Source: JALORV01 sp035429805 (GTDB taxonomy: Bacteria > Pseudomonadota > Gammaproteobacteria > Burkholderiales > Burkholderiaceae_F). From it: a stretch of 64,000 bases of DNA. The notes beneath the pieces are model-generated. The model did not search any database, had not been told where the DNA came from, and saw nothing but the letters and a program-made list of their open reading frames with translations. Both the position numbers and the translations under genes were made by a program. Each line of letters opens with the position of its first letter. Position 1 is the first letter of the stretch. This document shows, one piece after another, positions 43,052 through 52,586 of the stretch. The stretch lies in NCBI GenBank assembly GCA_035429805.1, contig DAOMFL010000010.1:1-64000 (forward strand), read 5' to 3'.

Positions 43052-43786
43052 ATGAGGGCGCACTCCCCTGAAGTCCGCAGCGCCTTCCTCGCCGGAGTGA
43101 AGGCCACCGCGCCGGCGCTCGTCGCGACCTCCATCTGGGGACTGGTGGCCGGAATGGCGATGGTCAAGACCGGCCTGACCGTCGCGCAGGCGCTGGCGAT
43201 GACGCTGGCTGTCTACTCCGGCACGGCGCAGATGGCTGCATTGCCGCTGATCGCGGCCGGTGCGCCGGTGTGGGTGGCGATCGCAACCGCGACAGCAGTC
43301 AACCTGCGATTCGTCATCTTCTCGGCCACGCTCTGGCCCTATCTGCGACGGCTGACGCCGCCCCGTCGGCTGGCGCTGGGCTACGTCACGGCGGACATCC
43401 CGCTCGCCTTCCTGATTGCCCGCTACGGCAGCGTCCCCGATGACGAGCGCGGCTCGGATGAACAGATCGCCTTCGTTCTCGGCAGCAGCAGCGTGCTGTG
43501 GGTGTCGTGGCAGGCCGCTTCGATCGTCGGGATTGTTGCAGCGGGCCAGATTCCCGGACACTGGGGACTCGAGTTCGCCGCGATCCTGGCGCTGCTTTCG
43601 ATCACGCTGCCGATGTTCCAGGCGCGGCCCGCAGTGGCCGGCGGAGTGACGGCAGCCATCGTCGCCGTTGTCGCCAACGGGCTGCCGCTCAAGCTCGGAC
43701 TGCTGGTCGCCGTGATCTGCGGCGTCGCCGTGGCGATGACCGTCGACGTGCTGGCCGAACGCGGCGGCAGGGCGGGCGCGACATGA
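43052..43786 (+). CDS. AzlC-family branched-chain amino acid exporter, large subunit
   Basis: AzlC/AzlD (YgaZ/YgaH) pairs export branched-chain amino acids such as valine. The 244-residue inner-membrane protein has the family stretch FLAGVKATAPALVATSIWGLV, YSGTAQMAALPL, NLRFVIFSATLWPYLR and LGYVTADIPLAFLIARY, with at least five or six helices. ATG 43052 lacks a clear ribosome site. It overlaps the azlD-type gene by four bases. It is separated from the TRAP genes by a hairpin and is probably an independent unit. Confidence 0.92.
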   Translation: MRAHSPEVRSAFLAGVKATAPALVATSIWGLVAGMAMVKTGLTVAQALAMTLAVYSGTAQMAALPLIAAGAPVWVAIATATAVNLRFVIFSATLWPYLRRLTPPRRLALGYVTADIPLAFLIARYGSVPDDERGSDEQIAFVLGSSSVLWVSWQAASIVGIVAAGQIPGHWGLEFAAILALLSITLPMFQARPAVAGGVTAAIVAVVANGLPLKLGLLVAVICGVAVAMTVDVLAERGGRAGAT

Positions 43787-44106
43787 TGTCCAACACCGAC
43801 ATCTGGCTGACGATCGTCGGCCTGACGGTCGTAACGATCGTCACGCGCAACGTCTTCCTGTTGCTCGGTCACAAGGTCGCACTCCCGGAGCGCCTGCAGC
43901 ACGCGCTGCGCTACGCGCCGGCCTGTGCGCTGGCGGCGTTGATCGTTCCGGAAGTGGTGCTGCAGTCCGGAACCCTTGCGCTGAGCCTCGGCAATCCCAA
44001 GCTGGTTGCAGCGGTCGTCGCCGTCGCGACGCTGCTGCTGACGCGCCGCGCGGTGGCCGCGATCGCGCTCGGCATGCTGGCGTTCACGCTGGTGCGCCTG
44101 CTGTAG
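43783..44106 (+). CDS. AzlD-family branched-chain amino acid exporter, small subunit
   Basis: The 107-residue protein has three or four membrane helices and the AzlD segments IWLTIVGLTVVTIVTRNVFL and LRYAPACALAALIVPEVVL. It works with AzlC in the inner membrane. ATG 43783 overlaps the azlC stop (ATGA); ATG 43786 is the next codon. It converges with an MFS remnant. Confidence 0.92.
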   Translation: MMSNTDIWLTIVGLTVVTIVTRNVFLLLGHKVALPERLQHALRYAPACALAALIVPEVVLQSGTLALSLGNPKLVAAVVAVATLLLTRRAVAAIALGMLAFTLVRLL

Positions 44107-44118
44107 CGGGCAAGGCGC

Positions 44119-44454
44119 TCAGCGCGCCGATTGTGTGCGCACGGCCGGCAGCACCCACAGCGCGAGCAGCACAGTGGCGCTGGCCACCAGTGCGGCCGCG
44201 GTCAGGAACGCCGTGGACGCATTCGTTGCATGCCCGATCCAGCCGAAGATCGCCGAAGCCGGCAGCAGCAGGCCCTTCGTCAGGTAGTACTAGCCATAGG
44301 CAGTGCCAAGCGACTCGCGCGCGACGAGGTCGGCAATCAGCGCCCGCTCGGCGCCCTCGGTCGCCGCGATGTACAACCCCATGACCACGGCAACCACCCA
44401 CAGCAGTGCGAGCAGCCACACCGTCGATGGCAGCGACCGCAGCGCGCCGCGCAT
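44119..44454 (-). pseudogene. C-terminal remnant of an MFS transporter with an in-frame stop
   Basis: The frame encodes only the last three helices of a major facilitator protein: WLLALLWVVAVVMGLYIAAT with EGAERALIADLVARESLGTAYG, then after a TAG at 44292-44290 YYLTKGLLLPASAIFGWIG and TAFLTAAALVASATVLLALW. Both halves are in the same frame and together match a normal MFS C-terminus, so the stop is a nonsense change. The first nine helices are missing. The remaining ATG lies two bases after the glnE stop. An error in the sequence would explain the stop but not the missing N-terminus. Confidence 0.8.
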
Positions 44455-44456
44455 CG

Positions 44457-47318
44457 CTAGGCCCGGAACACCGCCTGCCAGAGGCGGCGCACGGCGTCGG
44501 CCTCGCGTTCGACCTCCGCGGCCGGCACGCGCGCGCGCTCGGCCCCGTTGAGCCGCAGCCGGTGCTGGATCTGGCGGAACGTGCGGTACGCATCGGCCAC
44601 CTGCCGCGCCAGCGGTTCGTCGATGAACCCCATTGCGCCGGCCATCTTCAGCAGTGCGATGTTGCCGAGGTTGCGGATCAGTTCGGGGCGCGCATGCGCA
44701 TGCGCCAGCACCAGGTACTGCACGATGAACTCGATATCGACCATGCCGCCGCGGTCGTGCTTGAGATCGAACAGCGCGCTCGGGTTCGGGTGCCCGTCGG
44801 ACATCCTCTGGCGCATCGCCAGCACTTCGCTGCGCAGCGCGGGCAGCTCGCGCACGCGCGACAGGATCCAGGCACGCTCGTCCTCGAAGCGCCGCCCCAG
44901 CGCCGCATCGCCGCAGGAGTAGCGCGCACGGGTCAGTGCCTGAGTCTCCCAGACCCAGGCACCGAGTCCATCCTCGTTGCGCTGGTAGCGCGAAAAGGCG
45001 TCGAACGACGACACCATCAGGCCGGCATTGCCGTTCGGGCGCAACCGCAGGTCGATGTCGAACAGGATCCCTGAGGAAGTCTGTGTCGTCAGCCAGATGA
45101 CGATGCGGCGCGCGAGCGACGAGTAGATTTCCGCGGCATCGGCGTGCGCGTCGTCGTACAGGAAGATCAGGTCGAGGTCCGACGCGTAGCCGAGTTCCTT
45201 CCCGCCCAGCTTGCCGTAGGAGATGACCGCGAACGCCGGACTCTCGCGATGGCGCTTCGCGACCGTCTCCCAGGCGCATTCCAGGGTCAGAGCGAGCGTG
45301 GCGTCGGCCAGCGCCGACAGATGGTCGGCGAGCCGCTCGACCGTGAGCCGGCCGTCGAGATCGGCCACGAGCAGGCGAAAGACCTGCGCGTGATGCACAT
45401 CGCGCAGCAGGTTCATCTGCTCTTCCTGGTCACCTTCGGCCTGTGCCAGCTGAACTCGCACGCCCTCAGCCCAGGCTGCCCAGTCCGGAGTCTGTTCGTT
45501 GTCAAAGCGCTCGACGCGTTCGTCGAGCAGTTCGTCGAGCAGGATCGGATGCCGCACCAGGTAGTCGGTGGCCCAGCGGCTGGCCGCGAGCAGGCGCATC
45601 ACGCGCTCCAGCGCCGGCGGAAACTGGTGCAGCAGCGAGACATAGGTGCTGCGGCCGGCGATGACGTCGATCAGGCGGGCGAATCTCGCAAACAGCTCGT
45701 CCGGCCCGATGTCATGGGATGCTCCAGCGCCGCGCGCGCGCTCGACGGCGCTCCTGAGGCCCGAGCCGAGCAGGCTCTTGATGCGTGCGCGCGCACCTTC
45801 GTTGGCCACCTGTACGCGGCGCGACGTCGTCACCCCGCGCAGGCGCTGCGCCGTGGCGGCCGGGTCGGCGTAACCCAGCGTCCGCAGATGCTCGACCAGC
45901 GCCGAATCATCGCCGCTGTCCGCGCCGGGTCCCGCCGGCAGCGGCAGTGGCGGACCGTCCTTGGCCGGCTCGACAAAGAACGCGTCAAACGCACTCGCGA
46001 CAAACTCGCGCACGCCGGAGTATTCGTCGACCAGGGCCTGCACGCTGCGCGCGCCGAGCAGCGCAGCGACGCGGGCCCGCGCGCCATCCGCCGCCGGCAG
46101 CACGTGAGTCTGGGCATCGTCGACGTATTGCAGCGCGTGCTCCAGGTCGCGCAGGAATTCGTAGCAGGCGGCAAGCCGCGCGCTGGTGTCGCGCGGCAGC
46201 GACCCGATGTCGGCCAGGTACGCAAGCGTCGCGAGCGTCGAACGCGAGCGCATGCGCGGGTCGCGGCCGCCGCGTATGACCTGGAATGTCTGCGCCAGGA
46301 ATTCGATCTCGCGGATACCACCGCGCCCCAGCTTGACGTTGTCGCCGCGATCGTCGCGTCCGGCATTGCGCCTGACGGTTTCGGCGCGGATCAGCGCGTG
46401 CAGTTCGCGCAGCGACGCGATCGCACCGTAGTCGAGGTACTTGCGGAACACGAACGGCCGCACGATCTCTTCGAGCGCGGCCTGCTGTGCCGCGAACTGC
46501 TCCGCGCTGGCGAAGACCGGCACCGACACGATGCGGCCCTTGAGCCAGGCGAAGCGCTCCCATTCCCGGCCCAGCGCGACGAGGTACTCCTCAAGCATCG
46601 CGCTGGAGACGACCAGTGGGCCCGCATCGCCGTTGGGGCGCAACCGCATGTCGACGCGGAACACAAAGCCGTCGCCCGTCGTTTCCGACAGCGCAGCGAT
46701 CACGCGCCGCCCGAGCCGTTCGAAGAACTCCTGGTTGGACAGCAGGCGCCGTGCCCCGGCATGCTGACCGGTCGCGCGCGTTTCACCGTCTTCGTCGTAG
46801 ACGAACACGAGATCGATATCGGAAGAGACATTCAGTTCCGCGCCGCCCAGTTTGCCCATCCCGACGATCAGCAGGTCCTGCGGCGTGCCGTCGGCGCTGC
46901 TCGGCACCCCGTGCGCGGCTGCGAGTTCATGTGCATGGTGAGCGACCGCGGCCTGCAGCCCGAGCTCGGCCAGCGCCGTCGTGGTCGCTACGACTTCGTG
47001 CAGATCGGCCACACCGGTGGCGTTGCGCGCAATGAGACCCAGCATCACGCGACGGCGCAGCCGCCGCAGCGCGGCGGCAAGCTGCGCCGCGTCAGCGCCC
47101 GGCGCAAGCCCCGCATCGAGCTCTTCGCGCATGCGCTGCGCCGTCCATGGCGCCGCGGCGAGCGAGCCCAGCCGCGCCAGCCTCGCATCGGCCGCACTGC
47201 CGTGCCCGGCCTCTGCGTCCAGGGCTCGCTGCACATAGCGCGACAGCTGCGGCACGTCCGCGAGCACGGCCGGTGCACCGCGCCAGTCGGACTGCGCGCG
47301 AGTCGATGTGTGATTCAA
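44457..47318 (-). CDS. glnE: Bifunctional glutamine synthetase adenylyltransferase/deadenylase
   Basis: GlnE adds AMP to glutamine synthetase or removes it, under PII control, setting nitrogen assimilation. The 953-residue product has two nucleotidyltransferase domains: SSDIDLVFVYDEDGETR with KLGRGGIREIEF in the N-terminal half (deadenylase) and ASDLDLIFLYDDAHAD with DLKHDRGGMVDIEF in the C-terminal half (adenylylase). Length matches E. coli GlnE. The only fitting start is TTG 47318 (NHTSTRAQSDWRG); further upstream the frame is unrelated. It diverges from yhdP. Confidence 0.95.
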   Translation of the reverse strand: MNHTSTRAQSDWRGAPAVLADVPQLSRYVQRALDAEAGHGSAADARLARLGSLAAAPWTAQRMREELDAGLAPGADAAQLAAALRRLRRRVMLGLIARNATGVADLHEVVATTTALAELGLQAAVAHHAHELAAAHGVPSSADGTPQDLLIVGMGKLGGAELNVSSDIDLVFVYDEDGETRATGQHAGARRLLSNQEFFERLGRRVIAALSETTGDGFVFRVDMRLRPNGDAGPLVVSSAMLEEYLVALGREWERFAWLKGRIVSVPVFASAEQFAAQQAALEEIVRPFVFRKYLDYGAIASLRELHALIRAETVRRNAGRDDRGDNVKLGRGGIREIEFLAQTFQVIRGGRDPRMRSRSTLATLAYLADIGSLPRDTSARLAACYEFLRDLEHALQYVDDAQTHVLPAADGARARVAALLGARSVQALVDEYSGVREFVASAFDAFFVEPAKDGPPLPLPAGPGADSGDDSALVEHLRTLGYADPAATAQRLRGVTTSRRVQVANEGARARIKSLLGSGLRSAVERARGAGASHDIGPDELFARFARLIDVIAGRSTYVSLLHQFPPALERVMRLLAASRWATDYLVRHPILLDELLDERVERFDNEQTPDWAAWAEGVRVQLAQAEGDQEEQMNLLRDVHHAQVFRLLVADLDGRLTVERLADHLSALADATLALTLECAWETVAKRHRESPAFAVISYGKLGGKELGYASDLDLIFLYDDAHADAAEIYSSLARRIVIWLTTQTSSGILFDIDLRLRPNGNAGLMVSSFDAFSRYQRNEDGLGAWVWETQALTRARYSCGDAALGRRFEDERAWILSRVRELPALRSEVLAMRQRMSDGHPNPSALFDLKHDRGGMVDIEFIVQYLVLAHAHARPELIRNLGNIALLKMAGAMGFIDEPLARQVADAYRTFRQIQHRLRLNGAERARVPAAEVEREADAVRRLWQAVFRA

Positions 47319-47546
47319 GGCCGGATACGAAGCGGGGTGTGGGGTGTGCCGGCGGCGACGCGAGAGCGCAGTCGCAGGCTGGATGAAGGGGCTCTGTGAT
47401 AGAGTGAAACGGCTGCGTGGCAAGGACGCAGTGACGAAATCGATTGTAGTTTCATCGGGGGCCCACCGCCGCCTGATCAGGATGGGCGCCGCGGCAGGCG
47501 CGACGCGCCGCCGAGCGGCCATCCAAGCCCCAGACGACCCCGATTC

Positions 47547-50500
47547 ATGACGCCTCCCTCCGATCGTCCTCCGACGCTGGCGCGCGAGCTCGGTGTCCGC
47601 GCCGTGGCGATCGAGCACGCGCTCGAAGAGGTGGTCGGCGCGCGCTACGAAGACCGGCTGCGCGCCGCAGAGGCAACCATCGCCCGCCGCTTCGGCACGC
47701 GTGCGCTGCAGGCGTTGAAGCTGACGCTGCGCCTCATCGGCTGGGGCCTGGTGGCGTGCTTCTTCGCCTTCGGAATGCTGCTGCTCGCGCTGCGGTACTG
47801 GCTCCTTCCGGACATCGACGCGATGCGCCCGAAGATCGAAAGCATCGCCTCGCAGGCGCTCGAGGTCCCGGTCACGATCGGCCGTATCGAGGCGAGCTGG
47901 CGGGGGCTGAACCTGGCACTGGCGCTGAACGACGTTCGCATCACCGGCCATCGGGGCGAAGCGCTGGCGCTGCCGCGCATCGAGGGCACGCTGTCGTGGC
48001 TGAGCCTGCCCGTGATGGAACCGCGATTCGCGCGGCTGCGCATTCATGCGCCGGAGCTCGAGATCGCCTTGCTCGCGGACGGGCGCATTTCGGTCGCCGG
48101 CATCGTCATCGACCCATCGGTGCGCGGCGGTGACAACGGAGTCCTCGAGTGGCTGCTCGAGCAGGACCAGTTGCTGGTGCGTGATGCCCGCGTCACCCTG
48201 CGCGACGAGCGCACGTCGCCGGCGAAGGAAATTGCGTTCTCCGATGCGGACATCCTGCTGGAATCAGGGCTGACAGGCCATCGCTTCGGCGTCCGCCTCT
48301 CGCCCCCACCGGACCGCGCCGCACCGATCGACCTGCGCGGCGAGTTCCGCACGCCCGCGTTCGGCAGCAAAGCCGAGTTCGCAAAGTGGAAGGGGCAGGT
48401 CTTCGCACAGGTCGACTACGTCGATATCGCATGGCTGAATCAATGGGTGCATGCGCCGATCGATGTGCGCAGCGCCAACGGCGCCGTGCGCGCGTGGCTG
48501 CGCATCGACTCGAACGTACTGGTCGGCGGTACCGCCGACCTGGCGCTGAAGGACGTCAATGCCCGGCTCGCGCCGGATCTGCAGCCACTGAAGCTGAGCT
48601 CCTTCCGCGGCCGGATCACGCAGACCCGCCTCGGCGGCGACGCCGGCGACGGTCAGCAGGTCGGACTTGCGGGTGTCACCTTCGTGCTGGCCAACGGTGC
48701 GGAGTTTCCGCCGCTGGATCTGAACTTCCGCTCGACGGCCGCCAGCGTTGCCGGAGCCGAGCGCTTCGAGATCGACGGCTCGCGCATCGATCTGGCGAGC
48801 CTGGCGGGGATTGCCACTCACGTGCCGCTCGGCCGGTCGATCCGCGAGATGATCGAGCGCTACGCCCCCGCGGGGAAGCTCACCGACGTGTCAATGCGGT
48901 GGGAAGGGCCCGAGCCGGAGTGGCGCACGATGACGGCCAAGGCGCGGTTCGAGCGCCTGTCGATTGCGGCTCAGCCGGCGGCGCAGGCCGGTGCGGGAAC
49001 TCCCGGATTCGAGCGTCTGAGCGGCAGCGTGCAGCTCGATCACGGCGCTGGAGTTCTCAAGCTTGCATCGCGTGACATCACACTGGTGCTGCCCGGCGTG
49101 TTTCAGGAACCCCGCATTCCGCTCAATCAGTTGCAGGCCGACATCAAGTGGAAGTCGGGCGACCGAATCGAGGCCCGGATCGATTCCCTGCAGCTTGCCA
49201 ACGCCGATCTCGAAATCTCGGCGACGGGAACCTGGCGCGGCGCGGAGGGCACCGGCAGCGGTGTGGTCGACCTGAGCGGCCGGATCGCCCGGCTCACGGC
49301 GCGGCACGCTCACCGCTACGTGCCGCTGGTCGCCGGCGAAGGCACGCTGTGGTGGCTGCAGCACGCGATCCTCGATGGCCGCGTCGAGGACGGCTCGTTC
49401 CGCGTGCGCGGTGACCTGGCGAAGTTTCCGTTCCCGGTCGCGGCTGACGGCGAATTCCGCGTCGCGGCGCAGCTGCGCAATGGCGTGGTCGACGTCTCTC
49501 CCCAGGTCGGTCCCAATGGCGAGCGCACTGCGACACCGATCTGGCCGCTGATCCGCGACATCGACGCCGACCTGCTGTTCGAGCGGCAAGGCATGACGGT
49601 GCGCGCGCAGCGTGGCACGCTCAACGGCGTGCGCATCGCCGATGCCACCGCACGCATTCCGGATCTCGGACACGACGCCACGCTGAACGTCGGCGGACAG
49701 ATGACGGGGGCGCTCAGCGCCATGCTGGGCTACGTGAACGCAAGCCCGGTGGCCGGCTGGATCGGCGATATCACGCGCGGTGCCGAGGCCAGGGGTGACG
49801 CGCGCCTCGATCTCAAGCTCGATCTGCCGCTGCTGCACGCGGGCGACACCCGGGTCAGCGGAACGCTGCAGTTGCAGAACAACGACCTCACGCTAGCAGA
49901 TGTACCTCCCTTCACGCGCGTGAATGGCGCGTTCGCCTTCAACGAGCGGGGTATCCGCTTCAACAATCTGACGGCGGGTTTCCTCGGTGGACAGGCACGC
50001 CTCGACGCGAGTACGCGCGCCGACGGGACGATCGCGATCAACGCCACCGGGACCACGACATCCGCCGGGCTGAAGCGCGCACTGGACATCGACGTGGTGC
50101 AGCGCCTGCTGGACCGGTCCCAAGGCAGCGCCCGCTATACCGCCAGCCTGACGACACAGGCGGGCGGCATGGTGATCGTCGCCGAGAGCGACCTCGTCGG
50201 GCTCAGCATCGACGGCATCGCCCCGATCAGGAAAGCGGCAGGCGATGCCATGCCGCTGCGTGTCGAGCGCGCAAGCCGCTCGGGCACGGAGAATCTGAAG
50301 GTCGCGTCCGGTCGCTCTTTCGGCCTGGAGATGGAACACCGACGCGAGCGTGGCGTCAGCCGTCTGATTCGCGGCGTCGTGGCGATCAACGAGCCGGCCA
50401 ATGTTCCGGAAAGCGGCATGCTGCTGCTGGTCAACCTGCCGCGGCTCGACGTCGAAGCCTGGTCGTCGTGGCTTGGGCTGGACCTCGAAGGCACCTCGTC

Positions 50501-51656
50501 GCGCTCGGTGGCGACGTCCGAACAGGGCTTCCGCATCGATCACGTGGCGCTGCGCACGCCCGAGCTCGTCGTGGCGCGCCGTTCGTTCCGCAATGTCACG
50601 CTCGGCGCGACACGCACCGAGGCCGGGGGCTACGACGCCAATGTCCAGTCCGATAGCGCCGTGGGCTACATCGGCTGGCGCCCGGGAGTTCCGGGCACGA
50701 CCGGGGGCGCGAGTCTCGGGCAAGTCACCGCGCGTCTGTCGAAGCTCGTCATTCCCGCGAGCAAGAAGGACGACGTGGTCGGTGTGATCGGGTCATCGAC
50801 ACGGCCCTTGCCGGCGTTCGATATCGCCGTCGACAACTTCGAGCTCGGTCCGACCAAGTTCGGCCGGCTGGAGCTTGCCGCTGCGAATACCGGCCAGGGC
50901 ACCGCGGCGGCCTGGCGCCTTAACCGGCTCGAAGTGACGAATCCCGACATGAAGGCGACCGCTACGGGCGACTGGTCGCCGGGCGCAGCCGGTGCGCGCC
51001 GCATGCGCATCGATTTCAGCCTCGACATCAGCGATGCAGGCGCGACGCTGGCGCGCTTCGGCACGCCGGGGGCGGTGGCGAAGGGGCACGGCAAGCTCGA
51101 CGGCAAGCTCGACTGGATCGGGTCTCCGCTGGACCTGGACTATGCGACGCTGAACGGCAATCTGAGCATGCGCATTGACGACGGACGCTTCCTCAAGGTT
51201 GATACCCGCGGTGCCGGCCGGTTGCTGACCGTGCTCTCCCTGCAGACACTCTCACGCACGCTGATGACCGACGCACGGAACAGCTTTGGCGAGGGATTTG
51301 CCTTCAGCGCGATCAAGGCCGATGCCACGGTCGCCCGCGGCGTCATGTCGACCGAGAACTTCACGATGACCGGTGCCGGCGCAGCGGCGTTCATTTCGGG
51401 CAGCGTGGACCTCAAGAACGAGACGCAGCAACTGCACCTCATCGTTCTGCCCGAGATCGACGCTTCGACGGCGGCACTGGCGCTGGGCGTCGCGAATCCG
51501 ATCCTGGGTCTCGGGGCACTGCTTGCGAACACCGTGCTGAAGGCACCTCTGTCGCGGGCGTTTGCGCTTGAATACGACATCACCGGGACCCTGAACGACC
51601 CGGTGATCGTGCGTCGCAGCCGCGTTGCGGCCAACCCGACGGAGTCCGTGCGATGA
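47547..51656 (+). CDS. YhdP-family AsmA-like inner-membrane protein
   Basis: YhdP belongs to the AsmA-like group thought to carry phospholipids between inner and outer membranes. The 1369-residue product has one N-terminal membrane helix (about 65-88, LRLIGWGLVACFFAFGMLLL) and a long periplasmic beta-rich body. DUF3971-type features include PVTIGRIEASWRGLNLAL and RIEGTLSWLSLPVMEPRFARL. The C-terminal AsmA-like part has FSAIKADATVARGVMSTENF and TQQLHLIVLPEIDAST. It is slightly longer than the E. coli protein and overlaps the next gene (ATGA). Confidence 0.93.
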   Translation: MTPPSDRPPTLARELGVRAVAIEHALEEVVGARYEDRLRAAEATIARRFGTRALQALKLTLRLIGWGLVACFFAFGMLLLALRYWLLPDIDAMRPKIESIASQALEVPVTIGRIEASWRGLNLALALNDVRITGHRGEALALPRIEGTLSWLSLPVMEPRFARLRIHAPELEIALLADGRISVAGIVIDPSVRGGDNGVLEWLLEQDQLLVRDARVTLRDERTSPAKEIAFSDADILLESGLTGHRFGVRLSPPPDRAAPIDLRGEFRTPAFGSKAEFAKWKGQVFAQVDYVDIAWLNQWVHAPIDVRSANGAVRAWLRIDSNVLVGGTADLALKDVNARLAPDLQPLKLSSFRGRITQTRLGGDAGDGQQVGLAGVTFVLANGAEFPPLDLNFRSTAASVAGAERFEIDGSRIDLASLAGIATHVPLGRSIREMIERYAPAGKLTDVSMRWEGPEPEWRTMTAKARFERLSIAAQPAAQAGAGTPGFERLSGSVQLDHGAGVLKLASRDITLVLPGVFQEPRIPLNQLQADIKWKSGDRIEARIDSLQLANADLEISATGTWRGAEGTGSGVVDLSGRIARLTARHAHRYVPLVAGEGTLWWLQHAILDGRVEDGSFRVRGDLAKFPFPVAADGEFRVAAQLRNGVVDVSPQVGPNGERTATPIWPLIRDIDADLLFERQGMTVRAQRGTLNGVRIADATARIPDLGHDATLNVGGQMTGALSAMLGYVNASPVAGWIGDITRGAEARGDARLDLKLDLPLLHAGDTRVSGTLQLQNNDLTLADVPPFTRVNGAFAFNERGIRFNNLTAGFLGGQARLDASTRADGTIAINATGTTTSAGLKRALDIDVVQRLLDRSQGSARYTASLTTQAGGMVIVAESDLVGLSIDGIAPIRKAAGDAMPLRVERASRSGTENLKVASGRSFGLEMEHRRERGVSRLIRGVVAINEPANVPESGMLLLVNLPRLDVEAWSSWLGLDLEGTSSRSVATSEQGFRIDHVALRTPELVVARRSFRNVTLGATRTEAGGYDANVQSDSAVGYIGWRPGVPGTTGGASLGQVTARLSKLVIPASKKDDVVGVIGSSTRPLPAFDIAVDNFELGPTKFGRLELAAANTGQGTAAAWRLNRLEVTNPDMKATATGDWSPGAAGARRMRIDFSLDISDAGATLARFGTPGAVAKGHGKLDGKLDWIGSPLDLDYATLNGNLSMRIDDGRFLKVDTRGAGRLLTVLSLQTLSRTLMTDARNSFGEGFAFSAIKADATVARGVMSTENFTMTGAGAAAFISGSVDLKNETQQLHLIVLPEIDASTAALALGVANPILGLGALLANTVLKAPLSRAFALEYDITGTLNDPVIVRRSRVAANPTESVR

Positions 51657-52489
51657 ATACTCCCCACGCCCCTGGAACAGTGCGCGTTGCCGCGGTGCAG
51701 ATGGTGTCGACTTCGCGCGTCGACGCCAATCTGGCCGCCGCAGCCGAACTGATCCGCGAGGCCGCTGCCACCGGTGCCCAGCTGGTCGCGCTGCCCGAGT
51801 ACTTCTGCCTGATGGGGATGCAGGACACTGACAAGGTCGGCGTGCGTGAAGCGCTCGGACGCGGACCGATCCAGGACTTTCTCGCGGCACAGGCGCGGCA
51901 GCACGGTCTCTGGCTGGTCGGAGGCACCCTGCCCCTCGAAGCGACCGAGGCCGACCGCGTGCTGAACACGACGCTGGTGTTCGACCCGCGCGGCGAACGC
52001 GTCGCACGCTACGACAAGGTGCACCTGTTCCGCTTCACCCGAGGCCAGGAGAGCTACGACGAAGCGGCCACGATCGCTCCCGGCAGCGCAGTCTCGACCT
52101 TCAGCCTGACGACCACCGAGGGTCCGACCCTCAAGGTCGGACTGTCGGTCTGCTATGACCTGCGCTTCCCCGAGCTGTATCGGGCGATGAATCAGCCGGA
52201 CCTCATCCTGGTGCCTGCGGCATTCACCGCGACCACGGGCAAGGCTCACTGGGAGACGCTGCTGCGCGCGCGCGCCATCGAGAACCTCTGCTACGTGCTG
52301 GCACCGGCACAGGGCGGCCTCCATGAGAACGGTCGCGCTACCTTCGGGCATTCGATGCTGATCGATCCCTGGGGCATTGTCCTTGCCAATCGCCCTGAAG
52401 GCCCCGGGGTTGTGTTCGGCGACATCGACCCTCAAGTCATCGCGCGTTGTCGCGCCTCACTGCCCGCGCTGGCCCATCGGGTGATGTAG
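51653..52489 (+). CDS. Nitrilase-family carbon-nitrogen hydrolase (deaminated glutathione amidase-like)
   Basis: The 278-residue cytoplasmic enzyme has the Glu-Lys-Cys triad in LPEYFCLMG, RYDKVHLFRF and LSVCYDLRFPELYR, plus GKAHWETLLRARAIENLCYVLAPAQGG. Details are closest to the Nit1/YbeM branch, which removes amide from deaminated glutathione, a metabolite-repair job. Its start overlaps the yhdP stop, and tldD follows 97 bp later, an order I know from Betaproteobacteria. Confidence 0.93.
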   Translation: MNTPHAPGTVRVAAVQMVSTSRVDANLAAAAELIREAAATGAQLVALPEYFCLMGMQDTDKVGVREALGRGPIQDFLAAQARQHGLWLVGGTLPLEATEADRVLNTTLVFDPRGERVARYDKVHLFRFTRGQESYDEAATIAPGSAVSTFSLTTTEGPTLKVGLSVCYDLRFPELYRAMNQPDLILVPAAFTATTGKAHWETLLRARAIENLCYVLAPAQGGLHENGRATFGHSMLIDPWGIVLANRPEGPGVVFGDIDPQVIARCRASLPALAHRVM

Positions 52490-52586
52490 GTCCTGGGCGA
52501 GTCATGTCGACCGCGCCTATACACTCCGGCTTTGCCAACGCAGCACGCGATGCTGCCGCGACACTCTTTCCCGCTCCCGCCGCCGA

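Noticed and set aside
44290..45279. A 329-codon minus-strand frame continuous with the MFS remnant
   Set aside because: Upstream of 44454 it is an out-of-frame shadow of glnE; only the part from 44454 on resembles a transporter.
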